Positions 1 to 9,496 of a stretch of 18,393 nucleotides of DNA are shown here, piece after piece (the stretch's first letter is position 1; the number at the start of each line of letters is the position of its first letter). Origin of the DNA: Hepatocystis sp. ex Piliocolobus tephrosceles (taxonomy: Eukaryota; Apicomplexa; Aconoidasida; Haemosporida; Plasmodiidae); the NCBI GenBank assembly GCA_902459845.2, contig CABPSV020000152.1, positions 7,501-25,893 of the forward strand. Direction: 5' to 3'. Position numbers and translations under genes: made by a program. Under the pieces are notes generated by a model. The model was given only the letters and a program-made list of their open reading frames with translations. It made no database searches and was not told where the DNA came from.

Positions 1-548
1 TTTGTTTTATTATAATTATCTTCTTCATACATTTTCCTTTTTGAATAAGAATTTTTATTACAAGCTTCTTGTTCCTTTGGTTTGTGTTCACCACTTTCAG
101 TACGACTGTGTTTATTATTTTTTCCCTTTTTAAAATCAATGTGTTTTTCTTCTTTTTTTTTTTTGCTTTTATCATATGTGTCTTTATTTTCTTTATCTTT
201 TAACTTCTCATTATACATACTTGTTAATTCATCACTTCTGAAACCTAGATATTGAATCATGTTTTTTTTTTTTTGATTTTTTAAATTGTCTTCTATGTTT
301 TCTTCTTCACTTTTTTTTTTTATTATTGGATTGGAATGCTCATCGATAAACTCTTTTAATTCTTTCTCTATATTTTCATTAAGTTCTATCTGTTTTTCTT
401 TGTTCTTATTGTTTCCTAAAAAGCTTTCTTCATCTTCGGAAGAACTAAATACTGATTCTACTTTATTTCTTTCATTGTTTGAACGGATGTTGCGTTCTTT
501 ATTTTTATCCTTTTCTTTTTTTTTATTTAAAGATAAACTGATTTTCAT
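1..548 (-). CDS. Lys/Glu/Asn-rich hypothetical protein, N-terminal part (gene runs off the left edge)
   Basis: The minus-strand frame is open from an ATG at 546-548 to the window edge, giving 182 codons without a stop. The protein starts MKISLSLNKKKEKDKNKE and continues very charged, with a Ser/acidic patch (VFSSSEDEESFLG, about residues 33-45), a segment ELKEFIDEHSNPIIKKK, and further Lys/Glu-rich stretches. No signal peptide or membrane segment is visible, which fits a nuclear or cytosolic protein. The start MKISLSL followed by basic residues resembles the N-terminus of the Spp2/MOS2/GPKOW G-patch splicing factors. That is a weak hint only, because the diagnostic G-patch and KOW regions would lie outside the window. 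The ATG is the first in frame and is preceded by a stop (TAG, read at 549-551) and then a long T-run on the plus strand. The gene diverges from ferrochelatase across a spacer of about 0.9 kb. No function is assigned. Confidence 0.72.
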   Translation of the reverse strand, partial: MKISLSLNKKKEKDKNKERNIRSNNERNKVESVFSSSEDEESFLGNNKNKEKQIELNENIEKELKEFIDEHSNPIIKKKSEEENIEDNLKNQKKKNMIQYLGFRSDELTSMYNEKLKDKENKDTYDKSKKKKEEKHIDFKKGKNNKHSRTESGEHKPKEQEACNKNSYSKRKMYEEDNYNKT

Positions 549-1066
549 CTAGGATGTTTTTTTTTTTTTTTTTTTATAAAATATTTATTTTTAATGCTTA
601 TTTTTAATGCTTATTTTTAATGCTTATTTTTAATGCTTATTTTTAACGTTTATTTTTAACGTTTATTTTTTACATTTACTTTCTACGTTTACTTTTAACG
701 TTTACTTTTAACGTTTATTTTTAACGTTTATTTTTAACATTTACTTTTTACATTTACTTTTTACGTTTACTTTTTACTTTTAATTTGTTGTTTTTTTTTT
801 TTTGTTTTTGCTTTTGTTTTGTTACTTTCGCCGCTTCTGTTTGCTTTTTTTTTTTTTTTCTCCCTTTTCCTTACTTATTATTTATAAACTATTCACTTTT
901 TTGTGAGTAATAAATAATTAAAAAATTAAGTGTATAATTATTTGCGCTCGTATTTCACATATTTTATATATTTTGATATATAATTTTTATTTTTAAATTC
1001 CTTTATTTAATTTTTTTTTTTTTTTTTTCTTCTATTTTTTTTTAATTTCTTTGTTGTATTATGTAC

Positions 1067-1103
<37 letters not shown>

Positions 1104-1453
1104 TTACAATTTAGCATCCGAATATATACCACGCACCCATTTGGGTTAGAATGCTTACTACAATTATACGTATATTAATTTTTTTTTTTTTTTTTTTTTT
1201 TATTTACATTTACAATTATTTATTTTTTTTGAAACTGTAACACACATATATTTGTACATGCGCACATAAATGCATTTACTATACATACTCGAACACGTGT
1301 CTGGTTAGAAAGATTTATATATACATATCTACACAAGTAAGCTTAATTGAATATACAATAACATATACATAGTTACATCTGCACAAAACACAACGACATA
1401 AGTATAGTAAGTCTACCGCACTATTATTTGTTTTATTTGTTTTTTAAACTATA
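549..1453. promoter_or_regulatory. Divergent intergenic region between the leftward gene and ferrochelatase
   Basis: This spacer must hold the promoters of two divergent genes. Besides the 13-bp array at 584-782 it contains several T-runs of 10-25 bases, a (TA)n tract near 1072-1100, and more mixed sequence at 1101-1430. No ORF on either strand looks coding, and no specific transcription-factor site is claimed. Confidence 0.6.
584..782. repeat. 13-bp tandem repeat (ATTTTTAATGCTT / ATTTTTAACGTTT), about 16 copies
   Basis: About sixteen near-perfect 13-bp units lie just upstream of the minus-strand start at 548. The first four read ATTTTTAATGCTT. Later ones drift to ATTTTTAACGTTT, ACTTTTAACGTTT and ACTTTTTACATTT. 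Most of the later units carry the palindrome AACGTT. The array sits where the 5' UTR or proximal promoter of the leftward gene would be. Confidence 0.85.
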
Positions 1454-2073
1454 ATGGATATTGATGATTTTTTAAAATGTAATAAGTTGAATATATCAAA
1501 AGATAAAATACAAAACATAAAAAAAAACAAAATAGGGATACTTATAACAAATTTAGGAAGCCCCACAAAACCGACGTATTGGTCTATATACAAATATTTA
1601 TCAAGTAAACAAATAAATAAATAAATAAATAAATATATCTGCAAATCCTAATATAACTCATTTATGCTATTTAAAATTTTTTCTCTTTATCCTAATTTTG
1701 CATAAGAATTAAAACTAAAAAAAAAGAACTTTCTTCAGTTTCTTTTTCTGTTTTTTTTTTTTTACCTTTTTTTTTACCTTTTTTTTTACCTTTTTTTTTT
1801 TACCTTTTTTTTTACTTTTTTTTTAGAATTTTTGGGGGACACAAGGGTCGTTAAGTTAAATCGTTTTATTTGGCTCCCCGTGTTGCACTCTTACGTGTTA
1901 CCATTTTATGTTGGTTAGAAAAGAAAAAATTATATGTGCATACATACATATATACATATATATACATGTATTCTTACTTTCTAAGTGAACATGATAAAAC
2001 ATTAGTAGGGTGTAACGTTTATTTTTTTAATATGCAAAATGGTTCTATGCGCATGCTTCCTTGTAAATTTAAA

Positions 2074-2114
<41 letters not shown>

Positions 2115-2538
2115 TATCACTTGGGAAATCATAACAAAACTTAGGTGCTTCATTACTGAAATATAAAAAGATATGGACAAATGAGGGATCACCTTTAAGT
2201 GTTAACACATACAAACAGTGTTTGGCTTTAAAAACACGTTTATATGAAAAGTAAAAAACGAAAAAAAACAAAAAAAAAAAAAAATGATAAAGCATGAAGC
2301 GTAAAACACACACAAAATGGAGTAACCTAATTGGTTCATAAAAAAAAAAAAAAAAAAAAAAAAGTCGCATTTTTTTTTTTTTTTTTTTTAAAATATGTAT
2401 AATAAATTTTAGAACTAACTTAGGATTTATGAGTACTTTCACATTTATACATGTGAAATGTATTAGTATGTGTTTATGTAAGATGCATGCGTAAGGTGCA
2501 GGTATATATTTACTTATTTTGTATATTTATAACAGCAA

Positions 2539-2569
<31 letters not shown>

Positions 2570-3287
2570 CTGCTGCAGATACAACGACAAAATTACTATC
2601 AGTTATGGACTGAGATATGGTGGACAAACAATAGATGAGGGGTTAAATAATTTAAAAGAAAAAGATATAAATAAATTGCTAGTAATTCCATTATACCCTC
2701 AATCAGCTGAATGCACAGTTGCATCAGCACTAGATGGTTTGAGTGATAGTTTAAAATCATGGAATAATATACCTGAGCTTCGTTTTTTATCAGGCTATTG
2801 TTTTAATGATATGTATATATATACTATGACAGAAAGTATATTAAATTTTTGGAAAAATCATGGGAAATGTAATAAATTAATAATATCTTATCATTCTTTA
2901 CCAACTAAAAGTGTACAAAATGGTGATATGTATCCATTTTATTGTATTGAAAGTACTCAAAAATTAGTAAATAAATTAGAACTTAAAAAAAATGAATATA
3001 TAGTAGCATTTCAATCAAACCTTGAAGGACAAGAATGGTTAAAACCTTTTTTAGAAGATGTATTAAAACAGCTATCTTCAACAAATAAGGATGAAATAAT
3101 TGATATAATCTGTCCATCTTTTTCTTCTGATTGTTTAGAGACATTAGAGGAGGTTGAAATAAATTATAAGACAATGTTTCAGCAACATGGAGGGGGGAAA
3201 CTAAGATATATTAATTGTTTAAATTATTCGAAAATGGGTATAGATTTGTTAATGAATATAATTGAACAAAATATTGTCGGATGGTAA
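1454..3287 (+). CDS. FECH: Ferrochelatase (protohaem ferro-lyase), four exons
   Basis: Inserts Fe2+ into protoporphyrin IX, the last step of haem synthesis; the Plasmodium enzyme is reported to be mitochondrial. My exon model is 1454-1604, 1827-1913, 2145-2250 and 2579-3287, giving 350 residues, close to the length of bacterial ferrochelatases. All introns have GT..AG borders and the phases join cleanly. Family landmarks follow in order: IGILITNLGSP (residues 27-37), FLGDTRVV (52-59), IWTNEGSPLSV (89-99), ISYGLRYGG (122-130), VIPLYPQ (150-156), the metal-site block ISYHSLP with His220, and CPSFSSDCLETLEE with Glu302, the conserved acidic partner. The start ATG is supported because IGILITNLGSP begins about 26 residues in, as in short ferrochelatases. 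No obvious N-terminal presequence is visible, so any organelle targeting would have to use a cryptic or internal signal. Exon 2 uses the donor GTTAGA, the least certain junction. The TAA stop is at 3285-3287. Confidence 0.96.
1605..1826 (+). repeat. Ferrochelatase intron 1 with AAAT microsatellite and TACC(T)n repeats
   Basis: This 222-bp intron begins GTAAAC and ends TTTTTTTTAG. Its 5' part holds about eight copies of the tetranucleotide AAAT (about 1609-1636). Its 3' half is a repeated poly-pyrimidine unit, TACC followed by 8-11 T, four to five times at about 1762-1815. That unit doubles as an expanded polypyrimidine tract before the acceptor. Confidence 0.8.
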
Positions 3288-4743
3288 TTTTTTTTTTTTT
3301 TTGGTATTCATGCATTCGCGTGTTCATTCGCGTATCCATACATGCATATATACATACATATATACTCACATATATAAATTTCTACAATGTTGTCATCGTT
3401 CTGTAAAAAGAAAAAGCCGTTCTTACTCCGAATGCCAACACTTTTGTAATATTGCAATAATACATATACATATATATATATATATATATGTGCTTTTTTT
3501 TTTTCTTGTTTCATATTTCTTCCAAAAAAAATAAAAAAAAAAAAAAGAACACAATAACGTACTAATTTTTATGGAGAGAGGAAGTATGGAATATAAATAT
3601 AAATTAATAAATCCTTTTTAAATTTGTGACATTATTCAATGAAAAATTATTTTTTTTCCTTTAACTTTACTCTGTTTACTTGTTTGTTTACTTGTTTGTT
3701 TTTTGCTTGTTCATTAGCTTATTCATTAGCTTGTTCATTAGCTTGTTCATTAGCTTGTTCATTTTTTTATTTATTTATTTGTTCAATTATTTGTTCATTC
3801 GTTCATTTATTTGCTCGTTTGTTTGTCCATGTTTTACCTATTTGTTTTCTTATAAGCTTATCCATTTTTTTTTTTTTTTTTTTCTTTTTAATTTGAATTT
3901 TTTTTTAACCTTTTGCTAGCCGAGTCTAAAATTTGTTAAAATAAAATTAAATATTTTACTTATTTTATTTTTTTATAGCTATGATTTTTTTCTCAAAAAT
4001 ACGTTACTTTTGTAGCATTATATATATGTATATATCTATGTATATACGGTTAAAAAAAAAAAAAAAAAATATAATTCATTATAAATAACACCTTTTAACG
4101 AATTTTTTTTTTTTTAACTCGTTTTATTTAACTCGTTTTATTTAACATTATTAAAATTTAATTTAAAGGTGCTTTTTTTAAATATACAAAATTTAAAAAT
4201 ATTACATATTTGAAATATATATAATGATCATATGAAAGTTATATTAAACAAAAAAGTCAAACGAACGAGAGAAAAAAAAAATTATATGTACATATGTACA
4301 ATATTTCAAACTATACAAGTATAACATTCAACTGTAGTTAAATATATGAAATGTTTCAATGCAGGATAGAGTCAATTTTCAAAATAAATAAACAATTTTT
4401 ACTTTAGAAGGACAATAAATAAACATTTATATCGCTAAATACTATATGTCATATATCTTACAATATATACAACTATTTTATTATTTAATTACTAGCCACT
4501 TATACTAAAAAAAAAAAAAAGTAAAACTTAAACAGCATTATATGTTTATTACTAAAATATAAAAAAAATATATAGTTAAATAAAGGCTAACAAAAAATAT
4601 ATATATAAGATCTCTAAATAAATCAGTAAGTTTTGATTAAAAAAGGAAGGGAGATAGTACAACAAAAGAGCTCCTAAACAATTTACTAATATACAAATAT
4701 TTACCAATACGCAATATATATCTGTATTATAAAAAATAACAAA
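3288..4743. other. Intergenic region between ferrochelatase and RPB5, with a 12-bp repeat
   Basis: Holds the ferrochelatase 3' UTR and the RPB5 promoter. At about 3672-3765 there is a short tandem array, first TTTGTTTACTTG-like and then about four copies of the 12-mer CATTAGCTTGTT. Two overlapping plus-strand frames here read as repetitive Phe/Leu/Cys/Ser peptides, in phase with the repeat, and are not taken as genes. (TA)n tracts lie near 3466-3489 and 4017-4045. The last 700 bases are A-rich with no coding appearance. Confidence 0.6.
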
Positions 4744-6215
4744 ATGGAAGACCCTGTCAGTAGATTTTACAAGTGTAGAAAAACGTGTTTTGAAATGCTT
4801 GAAGCTAGGGGATATTTGGTATCAATAAGAGAAAGGCTTGAAAATTATTCAGAATTTAAGAAAGCGTTCGAGGATTGTGATAAAAGGTATGAACATGCAT
4901 ATATAACCTTTTTATATTCTTATATTATTATATCGTTATTATATATTATTGTGTACATGTTGTAGAACTATATTTATGGGAACATTGTATCACCCCCAAT
5001 TCAACATGTTACACTTGTATGTTTTTTTTTATTTATCTATACATAATAAGCTTTTTATTTATTTCTTTTTTTTTCCCTATATTATAGTCGAGCTAAAATG
5101 CCCATTATTACTTGTCTTAAAAACGATCCAAATAAGAAAATTATTGTTTATTTTGTTGATGACGTTAAAAAAACAGGAGTAAAACCATTAAGAGAGTAAG
5201 AAACAGAAAAAAATATTAATATATATATATATACAGGCATATGCATACATACGTATATACGTACGCACACATATTATATATGTACACTTTACACTGTTCT
5301 GTAAAAAAATCTTTTTAGCCTGACGGAAACAATGGATGAAAAAAAAATTCAAAGAGCAATAATTGTAACACAAAACTCTTTAACGCCGTTTGCTCAAAAT
5401 GTAAGTTACAAAAAAATACACATTTCTTTGTTATATATACCATTGACTTCTACCTACCCCTTTTTTATTTATATACATTCCTTTGCAAAAATAAATATAT
5501 TTAATTTTTCTATTATTTTTTTTTTTTTTTTTTTTTTTTTGTTATTCGTTTGACATAGGCAATTAAGGAAGCGGCACCTAAACATATCATAGAGAACTTT
5601 CTCGATACAGAGTTACTAGTAAGTAAAATTAATAAATTATAATTGAGAAAATAAATGAAATAAAATCAATAAACAAAATTTCTAACAAAAATAAGAGAAA
5701 AGTTAAATTTGCTACATACGCACAAATATATATATATATATATATATTCATGTATTTATGTATGACATGCATAACATATTCATTTAGTACATTCAGCACA
5801 GTTAACATTTTTTTTTTTTTTTTTCTTTTTTTCAAATTATTAGGTTAATATAACCAAACATGAACTAGTTCCTAAGCATATTCCACTTTCATGTGAAGAA
5901 AAAAAAAACTTATTACAAAGATATAAAGTAATGCAAAAAAAAAAAATAAATAAAATAAAAACAATAATAATAATAATAAATTAATGAATAAAAACCTATA
6001 CAAAGTCGAATAAGGCACCTTCGAACCGTTAATTAATTTTTTAAAATTGAGAGCTGCACATACATATACAAAAGAAAAAAAAAAAAAAAAAAAAAAATGC
6101 TAATATTTTTGTCTATTTTTTATTTTTTCTAGATTAAAGAAAATAAATTACCAAGGATTCAAGATGTGGACCCTGTATGTCGATATTTTGGTTTATCAAA
6201 AGGACAAGTAAATGG

Positions 6216-6257
<42 letters not shown>

Positions 6258-6462
6258 AAAAAAAAAAAAAAAATAAAAAAAAACGTATTATTATTTTTCA
6301 TTTTGAATTATAACTTTATATTTACACAAATATATGTATAAATATATATATTTATAATATACTTTTTTTTTTCTTTTTAATTTCTGAATCACATAGGTTG
6401 TCAAAATAATTAGACCAAGTGAAACCGCTGGGAGATACGTAACATATAGGCTTGTGGTTTAA
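4744..6462 (+). CDS. RPB5: DNA-directed RNA polymerases I, II and III subunit RPABC1 (RPB5), seven exons
   Basis: RPB5 is a core subunit shared by the three nuclear RNA polymerases. It forms part of the lower jaw and contacts downstream DNA. My exons are 4744-4886, 5088-5195, 5319-5400, 5559-5618, 5844-5927, 6133-6207 and 6397-6462. They sum to 618 bp, or 205 residues, against 210 in human RPB5. All six introns are GT..AG; the last four fall between codons (phase 0). The N-terminal jaw domain covers about residues 1-130 ([20 protein letters not shown] near the start, [15 protein letters not shown] at about 96-110). The conserved C-terminal assembly domain covers about 132-205: [36 protein letters not shown] and [20 protein letters not shown], the family's hallmark blocks. 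ATG 4744 follows a short A-rich leader. Single-copy and apparently intact, it points the same way as ferrochelatase 1.4 kb upstream. Confidence 0.97.
6208..6396 (+). repeat. RPB5 intron 6 with a very long poly-A tract
   Basis: Immediately after the donor (GTAAATGG) the intron runs into about 65 bases that are almost pure A (6218-6283), interrupted by a few single T or C bases. The acceptor side is T-rich and ends CACATAG. The length of this tract is likely to vary, and it is a likely assembly weak point. Confidence 0.8.
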
Positions 6463-7238
6463 TGGTCGTGATTATTTTACTTTACTCCTTTTTTTTTTTT
6501 CTATACTTCATTTAAATTTTTTTTTATTAAATTTTATTTTTCTTGTTTTTTTAATAAGTACTAGTATTGTACGTATATGTATATATATTTCTACATAGAT
6601 GTATATGTATATGTGTTTCTACATAGATGTATGTGTATATATCTTTTTTTCTTTTTTAATTAATTGCATTGCTATTTGTTGCAATTTTTCTTTTAATGTG
6701 ACATACATATGTTTTATTAATCTTTTTAAAATAATACATGCATGTATATTTATGTCCTTTTTTTTTTTTATTTTTTTTGTTTTGATATAAAAAAACTCTT
6801 TTTTTAAACACTATTATAATTTTTTTTACTTTTATAATATTTGATAAACAGTTTATAAAAAAAAAAATATAAAGTAGTTATACAACTACATATTGCTTTG
6901 TTCATCCATATTGTTAGTTCTACTATGTTCTATTCCGTTTTTTTTTTTTTTTTAATTTTTTTATTATATTAAAGTTTATTATTGGATCACTATTGACACT
7001 TATACCACTGGTACTGAATGCCTAATTCGAAATTACTGTGTTTTTTTTAAATTAAAAACATATGTCAGATGTACATTTTATTATATTTATACAAACATAT
7101 AGATTTTTTAATTTGCTCTATTTTTTTTTTTTTTTTATTATTATTACTAATTTTAGTAGTGCAGTAGTAGCTACATGTTCCTTTTATAGGTTAAACAGCT
7201 ATACTATATTTGTTAATTTTGATATATACCTTGTAGTG

Positions 7239-7274
<36 letters not shown>

Positions 7275-7441
7275 CACCATATTCAATGATAGATGCAACT
7301 AACATATTATTTATAGTGTATGTTTTTTTTTTTTTTTGTTTGTTATATCTGATAAATTATTTGTATTTACTGTTACAGCGTATTTTACCAATGTTTATGT
7401 CATGCATTTTTATTAATCCGTTTTGTTCATTTTAAAAAAGG

Positions 7442-7491
<50 letters not shown>

Positions 7492-7948
7492 GAAACATTG
7501 TCATATAAATTTGCATATGATTGTACTACAAATGGTTTATATTTATATATATTTTTTTTTTATCTTTTAAATTTTGTAAAGAATAATGGGATTTTAAATA
7601 TAACTTTTATAAAAAAAACAATCAATATTATAAAACTTTATATATACTATATATATTATCCTGTATGGTTACTTAAATAAAAATAAAACATCCTATCTAT
7701 CTACTTATGTACTAGTCAAAAAAAAAAAATTACTATGCTTGTGATTATTCTTGTGATTATTTTTGTGATTTTAATAAAATCTAATGTGTCGGAATGGAAG
7801 TGCATATGTGACTACGGGTATATACATATATTGTAATATCTCTTTACTTTAAATAAAGTGATAAAAAAAAAGATAAAGTGTTTTAAAATTAAAGATTAAT
7901 TATTGTTTAAAAGCATTTTCTCGATAATTAAAAAAAAAAGGTTTTTTA
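6463..7948. other. Intergenic region 3' of RPB5, homopolymer- and TA-rich
   Basis: I see no credible gene here. It contains the RPB5 3' UTR, scattered T-runs, a (TA)n tract at about 7238-7274, and an A-run of nearly 50 bases at about 7442-7489. Two short plus-strand frames (7062-7274, 7423-7680) are just translations of the (TA)n and poly-A tracts with AT-rich flanks. Around 7737-7775 there are about three imperfect copies of TTGTGATTATT. No similarity to the reductase could be seen before about 7949. Confidence 0.5.
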
Positions 7949-8221
7949 TAAAGCAATTTGATAAGTTCTTATATTTTTCATGTTTTTTCTCATTTATCAT
8001 AGGAAACGCACTACATAATAAAAATATATGTTTTCTTACAAATTTTTCACAAGACAAAAATTTTTAATTGTAATTTTTTTTTATAGTGTTTACACTTTTT
8101 TTTCGAATAGACAATATTTTTTAACATAAATTATAAGTTTTTCAGTTCATTTTGAAAAAAATAAAAAAAACAAAAAAGAGACATGATAAAAAAAAACATG
8201 CATGTAAACATTTTAATTACA
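7949..8221 (-). pseudogene. Relic 1: decayed 5' end of the aldo-keto reductase gene
   Basis: Read on the minus strand from the preserved start (CAT at 8219-8221), it begins MFTCMFFFIMSLFCFFYFF, which aligns with the reductase signal sequence MFKSIFFITFFFAFFIFFE. Nucleotide similarity to the reductase 5' end continues through the region homologous to the gene's codons 20-90, for example the stretch around TATAAGTTTTTCAGTTCATTTTG against the gene's TATAAGTTTTGCAACTCGTTTCG. The frame is broken by several stops within the first 80 codons. Nothing matching the catalytic domain is visible to its left. It is the outermost, most diverged copy in the array. Confidence 0.78.
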
Positions 8222-9496
8222 AAAAATGAAACAGAACAAAATAAACAGAACATGCTTAAAAAGCAAAACATATTTAAGAGACAGAATAAAAAAAAAAAAA
8301 AAAATATATGATAAATAATTGTATTTTTTTCATACGCTTTTTATATTATCGTTTTTTTTTATTTTTCTTGTTGTAACTTTGATCCGTTCGTTAACTATTA
8401 ATATAAATAGAATTATATATATATATATATATATATATTGACATAGTTTTGTTATATATAATTAAGTGTTTATAATTGTTGGTTATTCTAATATAATCAA
8501 TTTATACTCAAGTATGTCGAATACTTGCGAAACAATTAAAAGTGAACTTATGAGTAAAAATAAGTTAACTTACGAGTAATCATGTTATTGATAAAATACA
8601 CAATCTTTTTAAAGATTTAATAGACTTTTTTTTTTGGAGAATCAAAAACTATAGCAAAAAAACTTTTTTTATTGATGTTGAGGAGTTTAATTTAATTTTT
8701 TTTAGATGTTATGAAAGAAACAGTGAAATAAACATATGGGTAAAAATAAAATCGAAAAAGTGGAGCAAATGCATGGCCACACGTCTATGCAAGCATATGT
8801 ATTAGTAGGTATACATATGAGTAAGCATATTTGCAAAAAACATTGTCACCGTTGTATGTAATTTATTGTTTTGTCTTTTTTTTAAAAACTAAAAAATTGC
8901 TCATTCATTTATATCTGTTTTTTTTTTAACTTACATGTAATTTAATGCATAATATACATAATGCATATATGTTTATATAATCTACTTTTAAAAACATAGC
9001 ATTCATTATTATGCACTGTATTTGTTAAAAAAATTTGTGTGTATGTATGTATATACTTACATTTACACTCTGTTTTAAATTTTGTACATTAACATTCATA
9101 ATATTTTTGAATTTTGATTTAAATTATAAAAACGACATAAATAAAATAAAAAAATGTAATAGAAAAAAAAACAAAAAATGGAATATAATAAAAATGTAAT
9201 AGAAGCAAAAACCAATGATCAAAATTAAACAAAATTAAACATAGTAAACAAAAAAAAAACAAAAAAAATAATCATGCTGTATTTATTACATTATTAAGGC
9301 TTAACTAAATTGGGGATACTTTTTTTTATTTCGTTTATATAATTACAATCAGCTTTTTTTTTTTTTTTTTTGGTACATTGTAATTTGTTAATTATTTTTT
9401 ATTATAAATAGTTTGTCATCCTGTTTAACAAGAAGCTCATTGACATACTTAACGTACGTATGTATAGGCCTACTTTTTTTTTTTTTTTTTTTTTTT
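8222..9496. repeat. Repeat copy R1: reductase-type 5' flank (between relic 1 and the intact gene)
   Basis: Homologous to R2, R3 and R4. Shared anchors in the same order include GATAAATAATTG (near 8308), CAATTTATACT (near 8498), and a block beginning TAATTTAATGCATAATATAC (near 8938). Then come TTTACACT..TTTTAAATTTT near 9063-9080 and an ATTCATAATATTTTT block near 9095. From about 9270 the sequence matches the 3' flank of the deleted copies in units 3 and 4. An open plus-strand frame without ATG (8569-8805) lies where R3 and R4 have a 50-codon ORF. R1 is clearly more diverged than R3 is from R4. Confidence 0.82.
9294..9471 (-). pseudogene. Coding-like remnant downstream of the reductase, unit 1 copy
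   Basis: Minus-strand frame starting RPIHTYVKYVNELLVKQDD, just past the reductase stop and its poly-T. One extra A in a homopolymer shifts the frame after KLFII. With that single base discounted the similarity continues in register through a poly-Lys (18 A) and YINEIKKSIPNLVKP to a TAA. The homologous frame in units 3 and 4 reads RPIHTYIIKYANE and IPNLVKP. At least nine differences are third-position synonymous: the Arg, Tyr, Glu, two Asp, two Pro, Asn and Lys codons. The other length differences are multiples of three. This pattern suggests the stretch once encoded protein. The family is not recognised. Confidence 0.5.

Noticed and set aside
2002..2442. 146-codon minus-strand ORF over ferrochelatase exon 3
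   Set aside because: It is antisense to a verified exon and mostly poly-Phe/poly-Lys from homopolymers.
2487..2578. Upstream in-frame extension of ferrochelatase exon 4 with a poly-Phe stretch
   Set aside because: This is intron sequence: a polypyrimidine tract ending in CTGCAG. Joining exon 3 to 2579 restores the conserved frame.
3639..3919. Two overlapping plus-strand ORFs with Cys-Ser-Leu-Ala or Phe-Ile-Ser-Leu repeats
   Set aside because: Both are readings of the same 12-bp tandem repeat in different frames and sit in the ferrochelatase 3' region.
4949..5182. 77-codon plus-strand ORF within the RPB5 gene
   Set aside because: It spans RPB5 intron 1 and reads exon 2 in the wrong frame.
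7423..7680. 85-codon plus-strand ORF beginning with poly-Lys
   Set aside because: Driven by the A-run of about 48 bases. The rest is AT-rich sequence without protein-like composition and with no counterpart elsewhere in the window.
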